From: Paramicrobacterium sp051513965
GTDB lineage: Bacteria; Actinomycetota; Actinomycetes; Actinomycetales; Microbacteriaceae
Assembly: GCF_051513965.1 (NCBI RefSeq)
Contig: NZ_CP195847.1
Location: 2,046,001 to 2,110,000, forward strand
Length of the DNA stretch: 64,000 nucleotides
Direction: 5' to 3'
Positions 8,194-16,921 of this stretch are shown here, piece by piece. A program made the position numbers and the translations under genes. Under the pieces are notes generated by a model. The model did not search any database and was not told the DNA's origin. It was given only the letters and a program-made list of their open reading frames with translations. How positions within the stretch are numbered: the first letter of the stretch is position 1; every line of letters begins with the position of its first letter.

Positions 8194-9465
8194 GTGGGTG
8201 CAGTAGCCGCGGTCGTCATCTACACAGTGCTTGCGATTTTTGCGATCTTCTCTCCTGCGAAAAGTGTTCGCCGGAATACTGTGACCGCTACGCTACTCAC
8301 ATTCCTTCTCGTTCATAGCGAAGTGCGTCAGACCACCATCGCACTTCTCCTCGTGCTCATCGCGCACGTCGTACTGATCATGCGGACTCGACGAGTTCCC
8401 ATTCCTCCTTTGGCGCTTGCAGGCTTTGTCCTCTGGATGTCAATGCGGTCAATGCTCGCAGTAAATCAGCTGGAGGACCTAGGCATTTACGCTGTAACCG
8501 GAGTTGTCCTGTGTCTTACCGCTGGCACAATATTTGAGCTCGGAGAGGAAGCTGTTGGCGCGCTCAAGGCGACAACTGCAGTCACTATCGTTGTCGAGTT
8601 CACCGTCGCCGTCGGTGAAAGGTTCTTCAGTCTTCCGGCCCTCTGGCCACGACGTGACGGTGTCACCTACTTCGTGGATGGCAGCAACAACCTCTGGGAA
8701 GGTCTCGGCGGCAGAGCAATGGGCTCTTTGGGATGGGCGATTACCCTGGGCGAGGTCGTGGCAATATTGACGATACTCGCTGCCTGGTTCTTCCTCAGAA
8801 GCTGGAACCCCGCTTGGCTTTTGCTCGCCGGCGCAGGTCTATTCACGATATTCCTCAGCGGAACGCGAACCGGTCTTCTCATGTTGATCGGCGCGGCAAT
8901 CATCGCAGCCCTGTCGCGTCGCAGTCGGCTGTGGGGAATTTTCGCGGTGGCATTCGTGGTCATCATCTTGGCCGCCGGAAGCCAGATGGTTGCCTTGGAC
9001 TGGCTCGGGTTCGATGGCGACCTTGAGACAAGCCGGTCCGTTACTCACCGACGGCTCGTGAGCGAATCATTCCTTCCGCTCTTTGTTCAGGCTCCCCTCA
9101 ATGTTCTGTTCGGGCATGGGTACGACGCAGTTCCTCAGATGCTCCTTGACGGCACGATCCAAGGAGCACCCGGAGTTCCCGTCACTGACAACGAATTCGT
9201 GCGCACCATGGCGGGACTGGGCGCGGTGGGAATTGCACTTTGGGCAGCGGCGAGCTTCGTCGCACTGGTTCGCGGCCCAGCCGTAACCAGGGCACTGATT
9301 GTTGCGATCTCAATCGGTGCATTCTCGTACGACATCTTCAGCTGGCGAAGTATGCTCTTCCTCACCGTTTCCATCTTCGCGTTGAACCTTCATCCTGATT
9401 CCTCCAGCCAGAGTTCGAGTTACGAGGAGCTAGAAACCAAGTCGGTCCAACCTCACAAAACCTAG
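8194..9465 (+). CDS. O-antigen polymerase/ligase-like membrane protein (Wzy type)
   Basis: 423 residues from a GTG start, almost entirely hydrophobic with about ten or more membrane spans. A larger loop near the C-terminal third contains the motif GVPVTDNEFVRTMAGLGAVG (around residue 331), a common Wzy/WaaL pattern. It likely joins repeat units on the outer face of the membrane during exopolysaccharide assembly. It ends the plus-strand run that began with the kinase, and it faces the flippase gene on the other strand across about 50 bases. Wzy proteins are very divergent, so the call rests on topology, motif and context. Confidence 0.8.
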   Translation: MGAVAAVVIYTVLAIFAIFSPAKSVRRNTVTATLLTFLLVHSEVRQTTIALLLVLIAHVVLIMRTRRVPIPPLALAGFVLWMSMRSMLAVNQLEDLGIYAVTGVVLCLTAGTIFELGEEAVGALKATTAVTIVVEFTVAVGERFFSLPALWPRRDGVTYFVDGSNNLWEGLGGRAMGSLGWAITLGEVVAILTILAAWFFLRSWNPAWLLLAGAGLFTIFLSGTRTGLLMLIGAAIIAALSRRSRLWGIFAVAFVVIILAAGSQMVALDWLGFDGDLETSRSVTHRRLVSESFLPLFVQAPLNVLFGHGYDAVPQMLLDGTIQGAPGVPVTDNEFVRTMAGLGAVGIALWAAASFVALVRGPAVTRALIVAISIGAFSYDIFSWRSMLFLTVSIFALNLHPDSSSQSSSYEELETKSVQPHKT

Positions 9466-9518
9466 CCAGGGGCACGTACGGTTTGGCAGCTCAGACACGC
9501 AAGAACGCACTCGATTGA

Positions 9519-10979
9519 CTAGCCTTTGCGGGTGATCATGATCTCACGAGCATTCGTCAAGATATTCGTGAAAGTGCGACCATGCACCAACCTGAGAACG
9601 GCAAAGTAGGCTCCAGCGAATAGGACGAGGCCTAGGCAAAGCCGGACGATCATCGGAATATCGAACAGATACAGCAGGCCATAGGTGGCGCTAGCCCACA
9701 AAGCGGCGTTCAGAGGGGCGCCGAGTACTTTGATCTGACTAGCGAACGATGATCCAGCGAGGTGCCTCTGGATTGCGAAGATCACTGGCATCATGAGGAT
9801 ACCGCCAATGGTGTACCCTACGGCAACCCCCAGTGCACCCCAGGCCAAACCTGCGATCATTCCGCCGACTTGCATGACGGCCGCCAGCGCTGTGAACCAA
9901 AGCTGCATACCGGGTCTGCCAAAACCCAGCATCGTCGGAGAGTTGAGGACGGTAATGGATTGACGAGCTCCTGTGAACGCCAGCACGATGATGACGGGGA
10001 CCGCTGGGGCCCAAGCGGTCCCGAGAAACAATATGACTGCATCGTGACTGGCCACGGCGATCAGCGCCATCATCGGAAAGGTCACTGCTGCTATGGACTG
10101 AGAAGCTTTGAGGAGCAGCCCAGAGACGTACACCGGAGTACCGCGATGCTTCGATATCAATGGAAAGAGCACCCGAGTCACAGACTGCCCTACCAACTGA
10201 ACTGGCATAAGGAGCACCCGATAGGCGAGTGAATAGTGTCCGACTGCTGTCTCTCCTGCAAATCGAGCGAGCAACAGCGTGTCCATATTTCGTGACCCAA
10301 AGCTCAACATATTGCCGACGAACACTTTTATGCTGAACCCCAATAGCGTGATGACCCGCCCCAGTTTGAAGTTTGGACGCGGGGGGCGAGCAGTCACCAC
10401 CAGCCCGACTGCCAGCAGTAAATCTGTAACCAGCAATTGCACAACAATGGCCCAGTAGTCTGCCCCGAGTACCGCGCTAACCACCCCTGCAATCCCACCT
10501 ATTGCTGCAGTCGAGATCTCGATATATGCAAGCGGCTTGAAATTGAATCGCCGGACGAGCAGTAGCCTCGGAACCAGCTGCACACCTTTGAAAAGCAAAC
10601 CGGCTGCTAGAACGGGCAGGACCATCACGAGCTCGGGCGTCTTGAGCATCGAAGCCACAGGCAGCGCGAGCGGCCACGTGATCGCTGCTAAGACGATAGC
10701 CAGCCCGATATTCAACGTGCTCGAGGCACCAAGCAAATGGCGATCGACGCTGTCTCGGCTCAGAAGTGCCGCGCTGATGCCCTGATCAAGCAGCATTGTT
10801 GTGAATGTGATGTACACCGTCGCCTGCGCGACAACACCATAGCTTGAGGGTCCGAGAATTCTCGCCAAGATAAGAGAGAAGAGGATGACAATTGCTTGGC
10901 GTCCAGCGAGTGCGACCGCGTTCCACTTGATGCTTTGGGCGCCCGAAGAAACTGGGCTGCTTGCGTAGCTATGACTCAT
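9519..10979 (-). CDS. Oligosaccharide flippase (Wzx / MATE-like)
   Basis: 486 residues from ATG 10979, which overlaps the end of the pyruvyl transferase gene by 11 bases; a longer upstream frame opening inside that gene is unlikely to be used. The opening SIKWNAVALAGRQAIVILFSLILARILGPSSYG is typical of polysaccharide exporters (a short excerpt is SLILARILGPSSYG). About 12-14 membrane spans follow. The protein moves lipid-linked repeat units across the membrane for the Wzy-like polymerase encoded next door. Translational coupling with the pyruvyl transferase suggests that pyruvylation and export are expressed together. Confidence 0.88.
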   Translation of the reverse strand: MSHSYASSPVSSGAQSIKWNAVALAGRQAIVILFSLILARILGPSSYGVVAQATVYITFTTMLLDQGISAALLSRDSVDRHLLGASSTLNIGLAIVLAAITWPLALPVASMLKTPELVMVLPVLAAGLLFKGVQLVPRLLLVRRFNFKPLAYIEISTAAIGGIAGVVSAVLGADYWAIVVQLLVTDLLLAVGLVVTARPPRPNFKLGRVITLLGFSIKVFVGNMLSFGSRNMDTLLLARFAGETAVGHYSLAYRVLLMPVQLVGQSVTRVLFPLISKHRGTPVYVSGLLLKASQSIAAVTFPMMALIAVASHDAVILFLGTAWAPAVPVIIVLAFTGARQSITVLNSPTMLGFGRPGMQLWFTALAAVMQVGGMIAGLAWGALGVAVGYTIGGILMMPVIFAIQRHLAGSSFASQIKVLGAPLNAALWASATYGLLYLFDIPMIVRLCLGLVLFAGAYFAVLRLVHGRTFTNILTNAREIMITRKG

Positions 10980-12219
10980 CGCGGACTTTGACGTGTTCGA
11001 GAAGCGCGAGCGCCGGCAATCGAGCTGAGGCGCGGACGGTTTCCAGCGCATCGTCTTTCAGACGCGCGGAACCCGGGTGTGTGAGCAGAACCCTGACCTT
11101 TTCGATGATCTTCTCAGAGTCCATCTCCTCTATTGGAAACACGAATTGACCGAGTCCCAGGGATTGGAAGAGCTCTATGGTTTTAAACTCATATGCAATC
11201 GCTACAGTCGGAATTCCTACGCTGAGAGCAAGGATCGCGAGGTGCATCCGTGTGGTCACAACAGCTCGCGCAGTCGACAACTGCGTGGTCAGTTCTTCGG
11301 GGGTATGAAACTTGCCATCGACTTCAACTTCTCCCAGATCGTCGAAGAAGTCGTGCGCAACCGTTGAATCATCGACGTATCCAGGAAGCCCCTGACACGT
11401 AGATATCGCTCTGACTGGGACCCCCTGAGCCACGCAGTAACCCGCAACTGCGCGCATCGAGGATCGGTAGCTCGTGAATGAAAATCGCTGCCCGGTCGCT
11501 CCTGACCGTTGCCAGTCTCGAACTGAGATGAGCACCGGTCCTTTTGAAGAAGGCCCGCTCCGAGCAAGAGGCAAAGCAAACGCGGCGTCCGCAGCAACGT
11601 GAGAGTGCGAGGCATTGCCCCCGATATTGAGCCAGGATCGTTTGGACACCTCATCTCGAAAAAATGCGGACGTCGTAACGTCGATGATTCGCCGTGCGGA
11701 AGCCCTTGACCGTTCCGCCTCAAAAGGCCCCACCGACTGAGTCCAGAGCCACACTGGCTTGTTAAATCTACGTGCCAACTCCAGCTCAATGGCGCGGAAT
11801 CGAAAGTCGTAATGATCCACGAGATACGTACCTCCGGTGCTCACCACGATATCCGCATCCTGTATTGCCGCGAGTGCCTGCGAGGCTCCGAGAATCGAGA
11901 ATGGCCAAACGCGCAAGAGCGCAAGCGAGAGCCGCCCGTTCTTGACGATTCTCGCAGCGAACCAACGTCTGAGTAATGACATGCCGCGTGAAAATTTCAT
12001 CATGTGGCGCGGAGGCGCCACCGTCGTCTGCTGGACAACGTTCCAATCTGGATAACGTCGACGGGTTCTACGTGCGTTCGAATCAAGAACTGTTATCGAC
12101 GATGTGTCCGTGACACCACAGTCGATTAGAGCAGCGCGAATGCCCGCAAGGATTGCGGCATCTCCTGTATTAGAAATCACGCCATTGGTAATTACAATTC
12201 GTAGGCTCGTACTCGACAC
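10969..12219 (-). CDS. Polysaccharide pyruvyl transferase family protein
   Basis: 416 residues. The N-terminus RIVITNGVISNTGDAAILAG, the central DADIVVSTGGTYLVD and KPVWLWTQSVGPF, and the C-terminal ARAVVTTRMHLAILALSVGIPTVAI are the conserved blocks of the family (PF04230). Members transfer pyruvate from phosphoenolpyruvate to sugars, giving acidic ketals on exopolysaccharide; some CsaB-like members pyruvylate wall polymers that bind SLH domains. The gene overlaps the flippase start by 11 bases and is divergent from the Stealth gene across 229 bases. Confidence 0.88.
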   Translation of the reverse strand: MSSTSLRIVITNGVISNTGDAAILAGIRAALIDCGVTDTSSITVLDSNARRTRRRYPDWNVVQQTTVAPPRHMMKFSRGMSLLRRWFAARIVKNGRLSLALLRVWPFSILGASQALAAIQDADIVVSTGGTYLVDHYDFRFRAIELELARRFNKPVWLWTQSVGPFEAERSRASARRIIDVTTSAFFRDEVSKRSWLNIGGNASHSHVAADAAFALPLARSGPSSKGPVLISVRDWQRSGATGQRFSFTSYRSSMRAVAGYCVAQGVPVRAISTCQGLPGYVDDSTVAHDFFDDLGEVEVDGKFHTPEELTTQLSTARAVVTTRMHLAILALSVGIPTVAIAYEFKTIELFQSLGLGQFVFPIEEMDSEKIIEKVRVLLTHPGSARLKDDALETVRASARLPALALLEHVKVRDES

Positions 12220-12258
12220 TGGAGTCTCACCACAGCCTCTCAGTCGGTCGGTCTACGC

Positions 12259-12278
12259 GAGATGGTCGCAACCATCTC
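12259..12278. repeat. Short perfect hairpin in a divergent intergenic region
   Basis: GAGATGGT and ACCATCTC are separated by CGCA, between the divergent pyruvyl transferase and Stealth genes. It could be an operator or a leader hairpin. The rest of the 229-base gap shows no gene. Confidence 0.35.
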
Positions 12279-12448
12279 TCCTATCGTAGCCAGATTAGTC
12301 TCATGACCGCATACGACAAGACGCCCACGGGCGCCAAGAGTACACGGTGATAACCGGGCTTCGCCGCCTGGCCAGTTGTGCGCATGATTCTCCTCTGCGA
12401 GAGTCACGCCCGATACAATCATTCAGTGATGAGCAACGGTGACGGTCC

Positions 12449-13471
12449 ATGACGTCAGACGATATAGATTTCGTCATCACATGGGTGAATGACTCGGACA
12501 AGGATTGGCAACGTCAACGCGCAATCGCTGCTGGCGAACCCGAGTCTCAGTTCAGCGATGGCTCAGACGTGAGGTACCGTGACTGGGGCCTTCTCCGATA
12601 CTGGTTTCGTGCTGTTGACGAATGTGCGCCCTGGGTGCACCGTATCCATCTGGTCACAGACACGCGGTTGCCCGAATGGCTCGACACGACTCATTCGAAG
12701 CTAAATGTTGTCGACGGTCGAGAACTCAAGGGAAACGACGTCAACACGTTCAGCTCGCGATCAATCGAGTCTCAACTGCACAGAATCGATGGCCTCACGG
12801 AGAAGTACGTGTACTTCAACGACGACTTCTTCCTCGGGGCTCCAGTTGAGAAGTCATTCTATTTCCGAAATGGGCTACCGTACGGTGTGAACGTTCCGAC
12901 AATTCTCGCAGACGGAGACTTGCGTGCTCACGCCATGTTGCATTCCTCGGGGCTAATTAATCGCAACTTTTCGCGGACACAATACTTGCGTCAAGTGGTC
13001 AAGAGGACATTAAGACCTGCTTCTGGCACGACACTTCTGCGTACGCCCCTCTTTCTAGCCAGTTCCCGTATCCCGCCTGTTAGCGACGTGCACGTTGCCA
13101 TCCCGCTTCTGAAATCAGTCGTTGAAGAAGCGTACGCGGCGGAGCCCGAAGCGATTGACCAGGCTCGACGCACAGTATTCCGTTCACGCAACGAGATCGC
13201 TCCGATTTACTATGCACAGATGTGGCACCTCGCGAAGGGTGCATATTTTGCACGTTCTCGTCGGAGCATCGGAACATTCTTTTCCTTGGCCGATTCGAAC
13301 ATTAGGTCTGTCGTCGAGGCGATTACTCACGGTCAGGTCGCGCAATTTTGCCTCAACGACGGGAACGTCAAAGACTTTCCCCATGTCCGAGATCAGGTTG
13401 TCTCGGCGTTCGACAAACGATATCCAGAACAGAGCTCATTTGAAATGACAAGAGGCCCGCAGCCATGGTGA
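12449..13471 (+). CDS. Stealth-family sugar-phosphate transferase
   Basis: 340 residues. All four conserved Stealth regions can be seen: CR1 IDFVITWVNDSD (6-17); CR2 around RYRDWGLLRYWFRAVDE and APWVHRIHLVTD (~42-71); the NDDFF metal/catalytic block at ~124-128 followed by CR3 with VFRSRNEIAPIYY; and a CR4-like FDKRYPEQSSFE at the end. Stealth proteins are hexose-1-phosphate or N-acetylglucosamine-1-phosphate transferases of capsule loci, related to human GNPTAB. The product would be a phosphodiester-linked polymer or a phosphorylated branch. The next glycosyltransferase gene starts 7 bases before this stop. Confidence 0.9.
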   Translation: MTSDDIDFVITWVNDSDKDWQRQRAIAAGEPESQFSDGSDVRYRDWGLLRYWFRAVDECAPWVHRIHLVTDTRLPEWLDTTHSKLNVVDGRELKGNDVNTFSSRSIESQLHRIDGLTEKYVYFNDDFFLGAPVEKSFYFRNGLPYGVNVPTILADGDLRAHAMLHSSGLINRNFSRTQYLRQVVKRTLRPASGTTLLRTPLFLASSRIPPVSDVHVAIPLLKSVVEEAYAAEPEAIDQARRTVFRSRNEIAPIYYAQMWHLAKGAYFARSRRSIGTFFSLADSNIRSVVEAITHGQVAQFCLNDGNVKDFPHVRDQVVSAFDKRYPEQSSFEMTRGPQPW

Positions 13472-14607
13472 AGCAGCATCCCAAAGTTCTTATCTGGCGG
13501 TGGGGTTGGCTCGCACGTTCCGAAACGTTCATTCGAAGCCAAATCGATACTTATGAGGCATGGATCCCAATCGCCCTCGGAGCTGAGCGAGTCGACTCTG
13601 ATGTCGCCCGCCCGAATGACACTGTGCTATTCAAAGGCGGAGTCTGGGATGTTCTCTGTCGAGAATTCCTGAGAGTCTTCGATTGGAGTCCTCGGCTCGT
13701 GCGCTCGGTGAAAGAGCTTCAGGTAGATCTCATACACGCCCACTTCGGCGGCGATGCGTCACGCGTTCGCGGCGTTGCAAAACGTCTGAACCTACCGTTC
13801 GTCGTGACCCTCCACGGGTCTGATGTCACCGCTCGGCCACGCGGAAAGGGATTGCGCGGTATACGGAACCGATGCAGGCTCAAGAACGTACTTCGCGATG
13901 CCGATCTACTGATCGCGGTCTCTTCACACATCGCAGACGCAGCCGAAAAGCTTGGCGTCGAAGCCTCTAAGATCAAGGTGCTCCCTATCGGGGTGCCTTG
14001 GACTCCCGCTCCGGCTGAGCATCCTCGGCGAGGGGTCTTGTTTGTTGGGCGGTTCGTAGAGAAAAAGGGAGTGAAGGAACTCCTAGAAGCGTATTCGCTG
14101 CTGCCCCAGCATCTTCGCGACGTCCACCCGCTCACCCTCATAGGCGACGGTCCGCAGAGGCACGAGTTGGAAAGCCAGGCAAAGCATCTCGGCGGTACCG
14201 TCGAATTTCTCGGGTTCGTGACGCCAGACCGCGTGGCAGCGAGGTTAAGTGAAGCCGCAGTCTTCGCAGTCCCCTCACACACGGCACGCAACGGAGACAC
14301 AGAAGGGCTGCCGACCGTGGTATTTGAAGCAGCACGTTCCGCGACGCCAATCGTCGGGTATTCTCACGCGGGAATTCCCGAAGCCGTTGAGAACGGTAGG
14401 GAAGGGCTGCTCGTCGATGAGCACGACGTCTCCGCACTCGCATCTAACATGGAGAGAGTCTTGGTGGACAGCGTCCTTGCCCGCACTCTGGGCAAGGCAG
14501 CTCGTCGAAGATTCGAAGCCGAGTTTACGGTGAGCGAGTGCACACGAGTTCTCGAACACCATTATGGCGATGTCCTGGACCAGAAGGCTCGGCGGTCTGG
14601 CCTATGA
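13465..14607 (+). CDS. Glycosyltransferase, GT4 family
   Basis: 380 residues. GT-B fold: the N-terminal half includes LIHAHFGGDASR and VVTLHGSDV; the C-terminal half has VLFVGRFVEKKGVKELLEA and the EX7E block DTEGLPTVVFEA, the signature of retaining GT4 enzymes such as WcaL/AmsK-like transferases. It should extend the lipid-linked repeat unit using a nucleotide sugar in the cytoplasm. The start overlaps the Stealth gene by 7 bases. It is convergent with the next glycosyltransferase gene, with 6 bases between the stops. Confidence 0.9.
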   Translation: MVKQHPKVLIWRWGWLARSETFIRSQIDTYEAWIPIALGAERVDSDVARPNDTVLFKGGVWDVLCREFLRVFDWSPRLVRSVKELQVDLIHAHFGGDASRVRGVAKRLNLPFVVTLHGSDVTARPRGKGLRGIRNRCRLKNVLRDADLLIAVSSHIADAAEKLGVEASKIKVLPIGVPWTPAPAEHPRRGVLFVGRFVEKKGVKELLEAYSLLPQHLRDVHPLTLIGDGPQRHELESQAKHLGGTVEFLGFVTPDRVAARLSEAAVFAVPSHTARNGDTEGLPTVVFEAARSATPIVGYSHAGIPEAVENGREGLLVDEHDVSALASNMERVLVDSVLARTLGKAARRRFEAEFTVSECTRVLEHHYGDVLDQKARRSGL

Positions 14608-14613
14608 CGTGCA

Positions 14614-15744
14614 CTACCGGTTCAGCGCGTAGACAGACTCAAGTTCCCTCACATATGCATCGAAGCTGAACAATGAACGGTCCCGCAGCTGATTCGTTTT
14701 TCTGTCGCTGATTGCACGCTTGACTGCAGCCACCGTCGAAGCTCGATCGCCCAGGCTGAATTCGTATGTCACCGTTCCGTGCGTCGCCATTTCGGCTGCA
14801 CCGGTTCGGCGAGGCACAATGCACGGAAGCCCGGCTGAAATCCCTTCAATGACGACGATGGGCGCATTCTCAATCCAAGCTGAAGGGCAAATGATCGCTT
14901 GGAATCCTCTAAGAATGTCTGGAAGGTCGCCGCGAGGTACAGGGTCGTGCGTAAGCACGCGAACGTAGACAAGTTTTTTCGACAGGTTCTCTAACTTTGC
15001 CAGATCGCTCCCTGTCCCGAACACGTCGATGGTCACGCGCACTGCAGCGCGTTCCAATAGCTCGACGAAAGAATAGAGGCCCTTCTCCGGCGCGACCCTA
15101 CCCAGATAGACGAGATTGCCAGACATCGACGATCGACCCGCGACATCGAACGTGTCAACGGGATTCCGAACAATCCGAATCGGGCGTGTTAAGCCATAGG
15201 AACGAAAAACCTCGCTAAGGGTGACGCTCGGCGAGATCACGGTGTCAAAGACATCATCCAGTTTCAGAACACGGTAGGCAATGACGTGCTGCAATGCCTT
15301 CAGCGTTCCATGAATGATGGATCTTTCATCGAACTTCGCGATCAACGGCATGTGTCTACCGATAGGAGAGAAGTCCGTACGCCTGCCGCGTGGAAAGTGC
15401 TGTAACCCGCTGTTAGGACAAACGAGATGGTAATCGTGAGCGGTAAACACGACAAGGGTCTTCGGGCGATGCGCCACATATCCACGAATCGCAAGAAGAA
15501 TACTCGGCGAGAGGAATCGATAATAGTTTTGGACATGAATCACGTCAGGTTCAAAATCCCGGAGGACGTGGCGCATCTTCATAAACCAACGGATTGACCA
15601 CAAATATGACAGTGGTGTTCGGCGTCCGTCGGAGACGACGACCTTCGTGTCGTGACCCAGGCTACGCGCCGCACGTACCGTGTCGCGAAACACGGCCTCC
15701 GCGCCGCCCGAGTCGAGAAGGTCTGAAACATGCAAACTCTTCAA
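14614..15744 (-). CDS. Glycosyltransferase, GT4 family
   Basis: 376 residues. The opening MKSLHVSDLLDSGGAEAVF is the glycine-rich acceptor loop of GT4 enzymes; VIHVQNYYRFLSP, VYLGRVAPEKGLYSFVELL and the EX7E block ENAPIVVIEGISAGLPCIV follow in order. Retaining transfer of a sugar to a lipid-linked intermediate is expected; the specific sugar cannot be told. It is followed on the same strand (upstream in transcription) by another GT4 gene whose stop lies 55 bases before this start, so the minus-strand run reads phosphoglycosyl transferase, GT4, GT4. Confidence 0.88.
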   Translation of the reverse strand: MKSLHVSDLLDSGGAEAVFRDTVRAARSLGHDTKVVVSDGRRTPLSYLWSIRWFMKMRHVLRDFEPDVIHVQNYYRFLSPSILLAIRGYVAHRPKTLVVFTAHDYHLVCPNSGLQHFPRGRRTDFSPIGRHMPLIAKFDERSIIHGTLKALQHVIAYRVLKLDDVFDTVISPSVTLSEVFRSYGLTRPIRIVRNPVDTFDVAGRSSMSGNLVYLGRVAPEKGLYSFVELLERAAVRVTIDVFGTGSDLAKLENLSKKLVYVRVLTHDPVPRGDLPDILRGFQAIICPSAWIENAPIVVIEGISAGLPCIVPRRTGAAEMATHGTVTYEFSLGDRASTVAAVKRAISDRKTNQLRDRSLFSFDAYVRELESVYALNR

Positions 15745-15799
15745 GTCGTACCGTCCACGCTCCCATTATTTCGCGCCAGCAGACGCCCGTACCCTCGCT

Positions 15800-16921
15800 C
15801 TATCGACGGGATCCAGCGAATTCGTTCCACCATTCAATGATGTTCGCGCGAAATTGCTCTTGTGAAAACTGTCGCGCATGTGCGGTGACAACTCCACTGC
15901 TCAAATTTGACGCGGCCTCGACCGCTCTCGCCAGCTCTCTGTTCTCCCACTGTCTGACGTGTGCACCGGTCTCGCCATCGATCACTGTCTCAGGCACGCC
16001 TCCAGCTGAACTGCATACAACTGGCGTTCCAGCCGCCATTGCCTCAACTGGCATAATTCCAAAATCCTCGACAGCCGGAAACACAAACACCAAGGCACGT
16101 TGATATAGCGTCCGGAGCAACGCGTTGGATGGACGGGTCACAATAGTGACAGGAACACTGGCGTTGGCGGCGAGGGTTCTCAAGGACTGCTCGTCTGGAC
16201 CTGCACCAGCGATCACCACAGGAAAGCCTGACGATTCACCAGCGCGAATCGCGAGATCGAGGCGCTTATACGGGATGAATCGTGATGCTCCGAGAACGAA
16301 CTCCGACGGCAACGCGTCAACGATGGACTGCTCACTATCTTCTATCGCCTCAGCCCAATCCGCACAGGAAGCTATATCACTCACCTCGACCGGCGGATGG
16401 ATAACAATGGATTCTCTCCCCCAGCTTTTCTGTATTCTGCGAGCAACGTAGCGGCTGTTCGCGGCGATCGAAACGGCTTCGCTTGCACGCCTCCGATCGA
16501 GGCCCTTCAACGGCGCAGCAAACGCCCGTACGAGCGGGTTGTCGCCTCGAGCATCCAGTTCTGGGTTCCACACATAACGTGCGGGAGTATGAACATAAAC
16601 GAGCTTGACGAACTCAGGTGCTTGTCCTTTGAACGATACATGATGCGCGAACGAGTGCGAACTGACCAGTGCCCAGTCATAGCCTCGATTGGATTGCTGT
16701 CGCCATAGCGCAGGGGTCAGTGGAAGAGTCGCTGCTTTTCGACCTCGCAATGGAGTGCGAGCGAGAACGCTTTCGCGAACGAACCGTCCTGCAAATCGCT
16801 CCGGCGCGTTATTCCAGAGACAGAGAATATCCGCATCTTGGAATACATCGGCGAGCGCTTCAAGAACGTTCTCAGAGCCTCCGATCTTCTCGATCCACTC
16901 ATGAACGAGAATCCCGGACAC
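15800..16921 (-). CDS. Glycosyltransferase, GT4 family
   Basis: 373 residues if it starts at GTG 16921, whose first base is the last base of the upstream TAG stop. This start gives a normal GT4 opening (SGILVHEWIEKIGGSENVLEAL); a longer frame to 17038 lies inside the preceding gene. Conserved blocks are LVYVHTPARYVWNP, VLGASRFIPYKRLDLAIRAG and the EX7E motif VEDFGIMPVEAMAAGTPVV. These resemble mannosyltransferases of the WbaZ/MtfB type, so transfer of mannose or a related sugar is plausible but unproven. Stop/start overlap with the phosphoglycosyl transferase implies coupled translation. Confidence 0.87.
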   Translation of the reverse strand: MSGILVHEWIEKIGGSENVLEALADVFQDADILCLWNNAPERFAGRFVRESVLARTPLRGRKAATLPLTPALWRQQSNRGYDWALVSSHSFAHHVSFKGQAPEFVKLVYVHTPARYVWNPELDARGDNPLVRAFAAPLKGLDRRRASEAVSIAANSRYVARRIQKSWGRESIVIHPPVEVSDIASCADWAEAIEDSEQSIVDALPSEFVLGASRFIPYKRLDLAIRAGESSGFPVVIAGAGPDEQSLRTLAANASVPVTIVTRPSNALLRTLYQRALVFVFPAVEDFGIMPVEAMAAGTPVVCSSAGGVPETVIDGETGAHVRQWENRELARAVEAASNLSSGVVTAHARQFSQEQFRANIIEWWNEFAGSRR

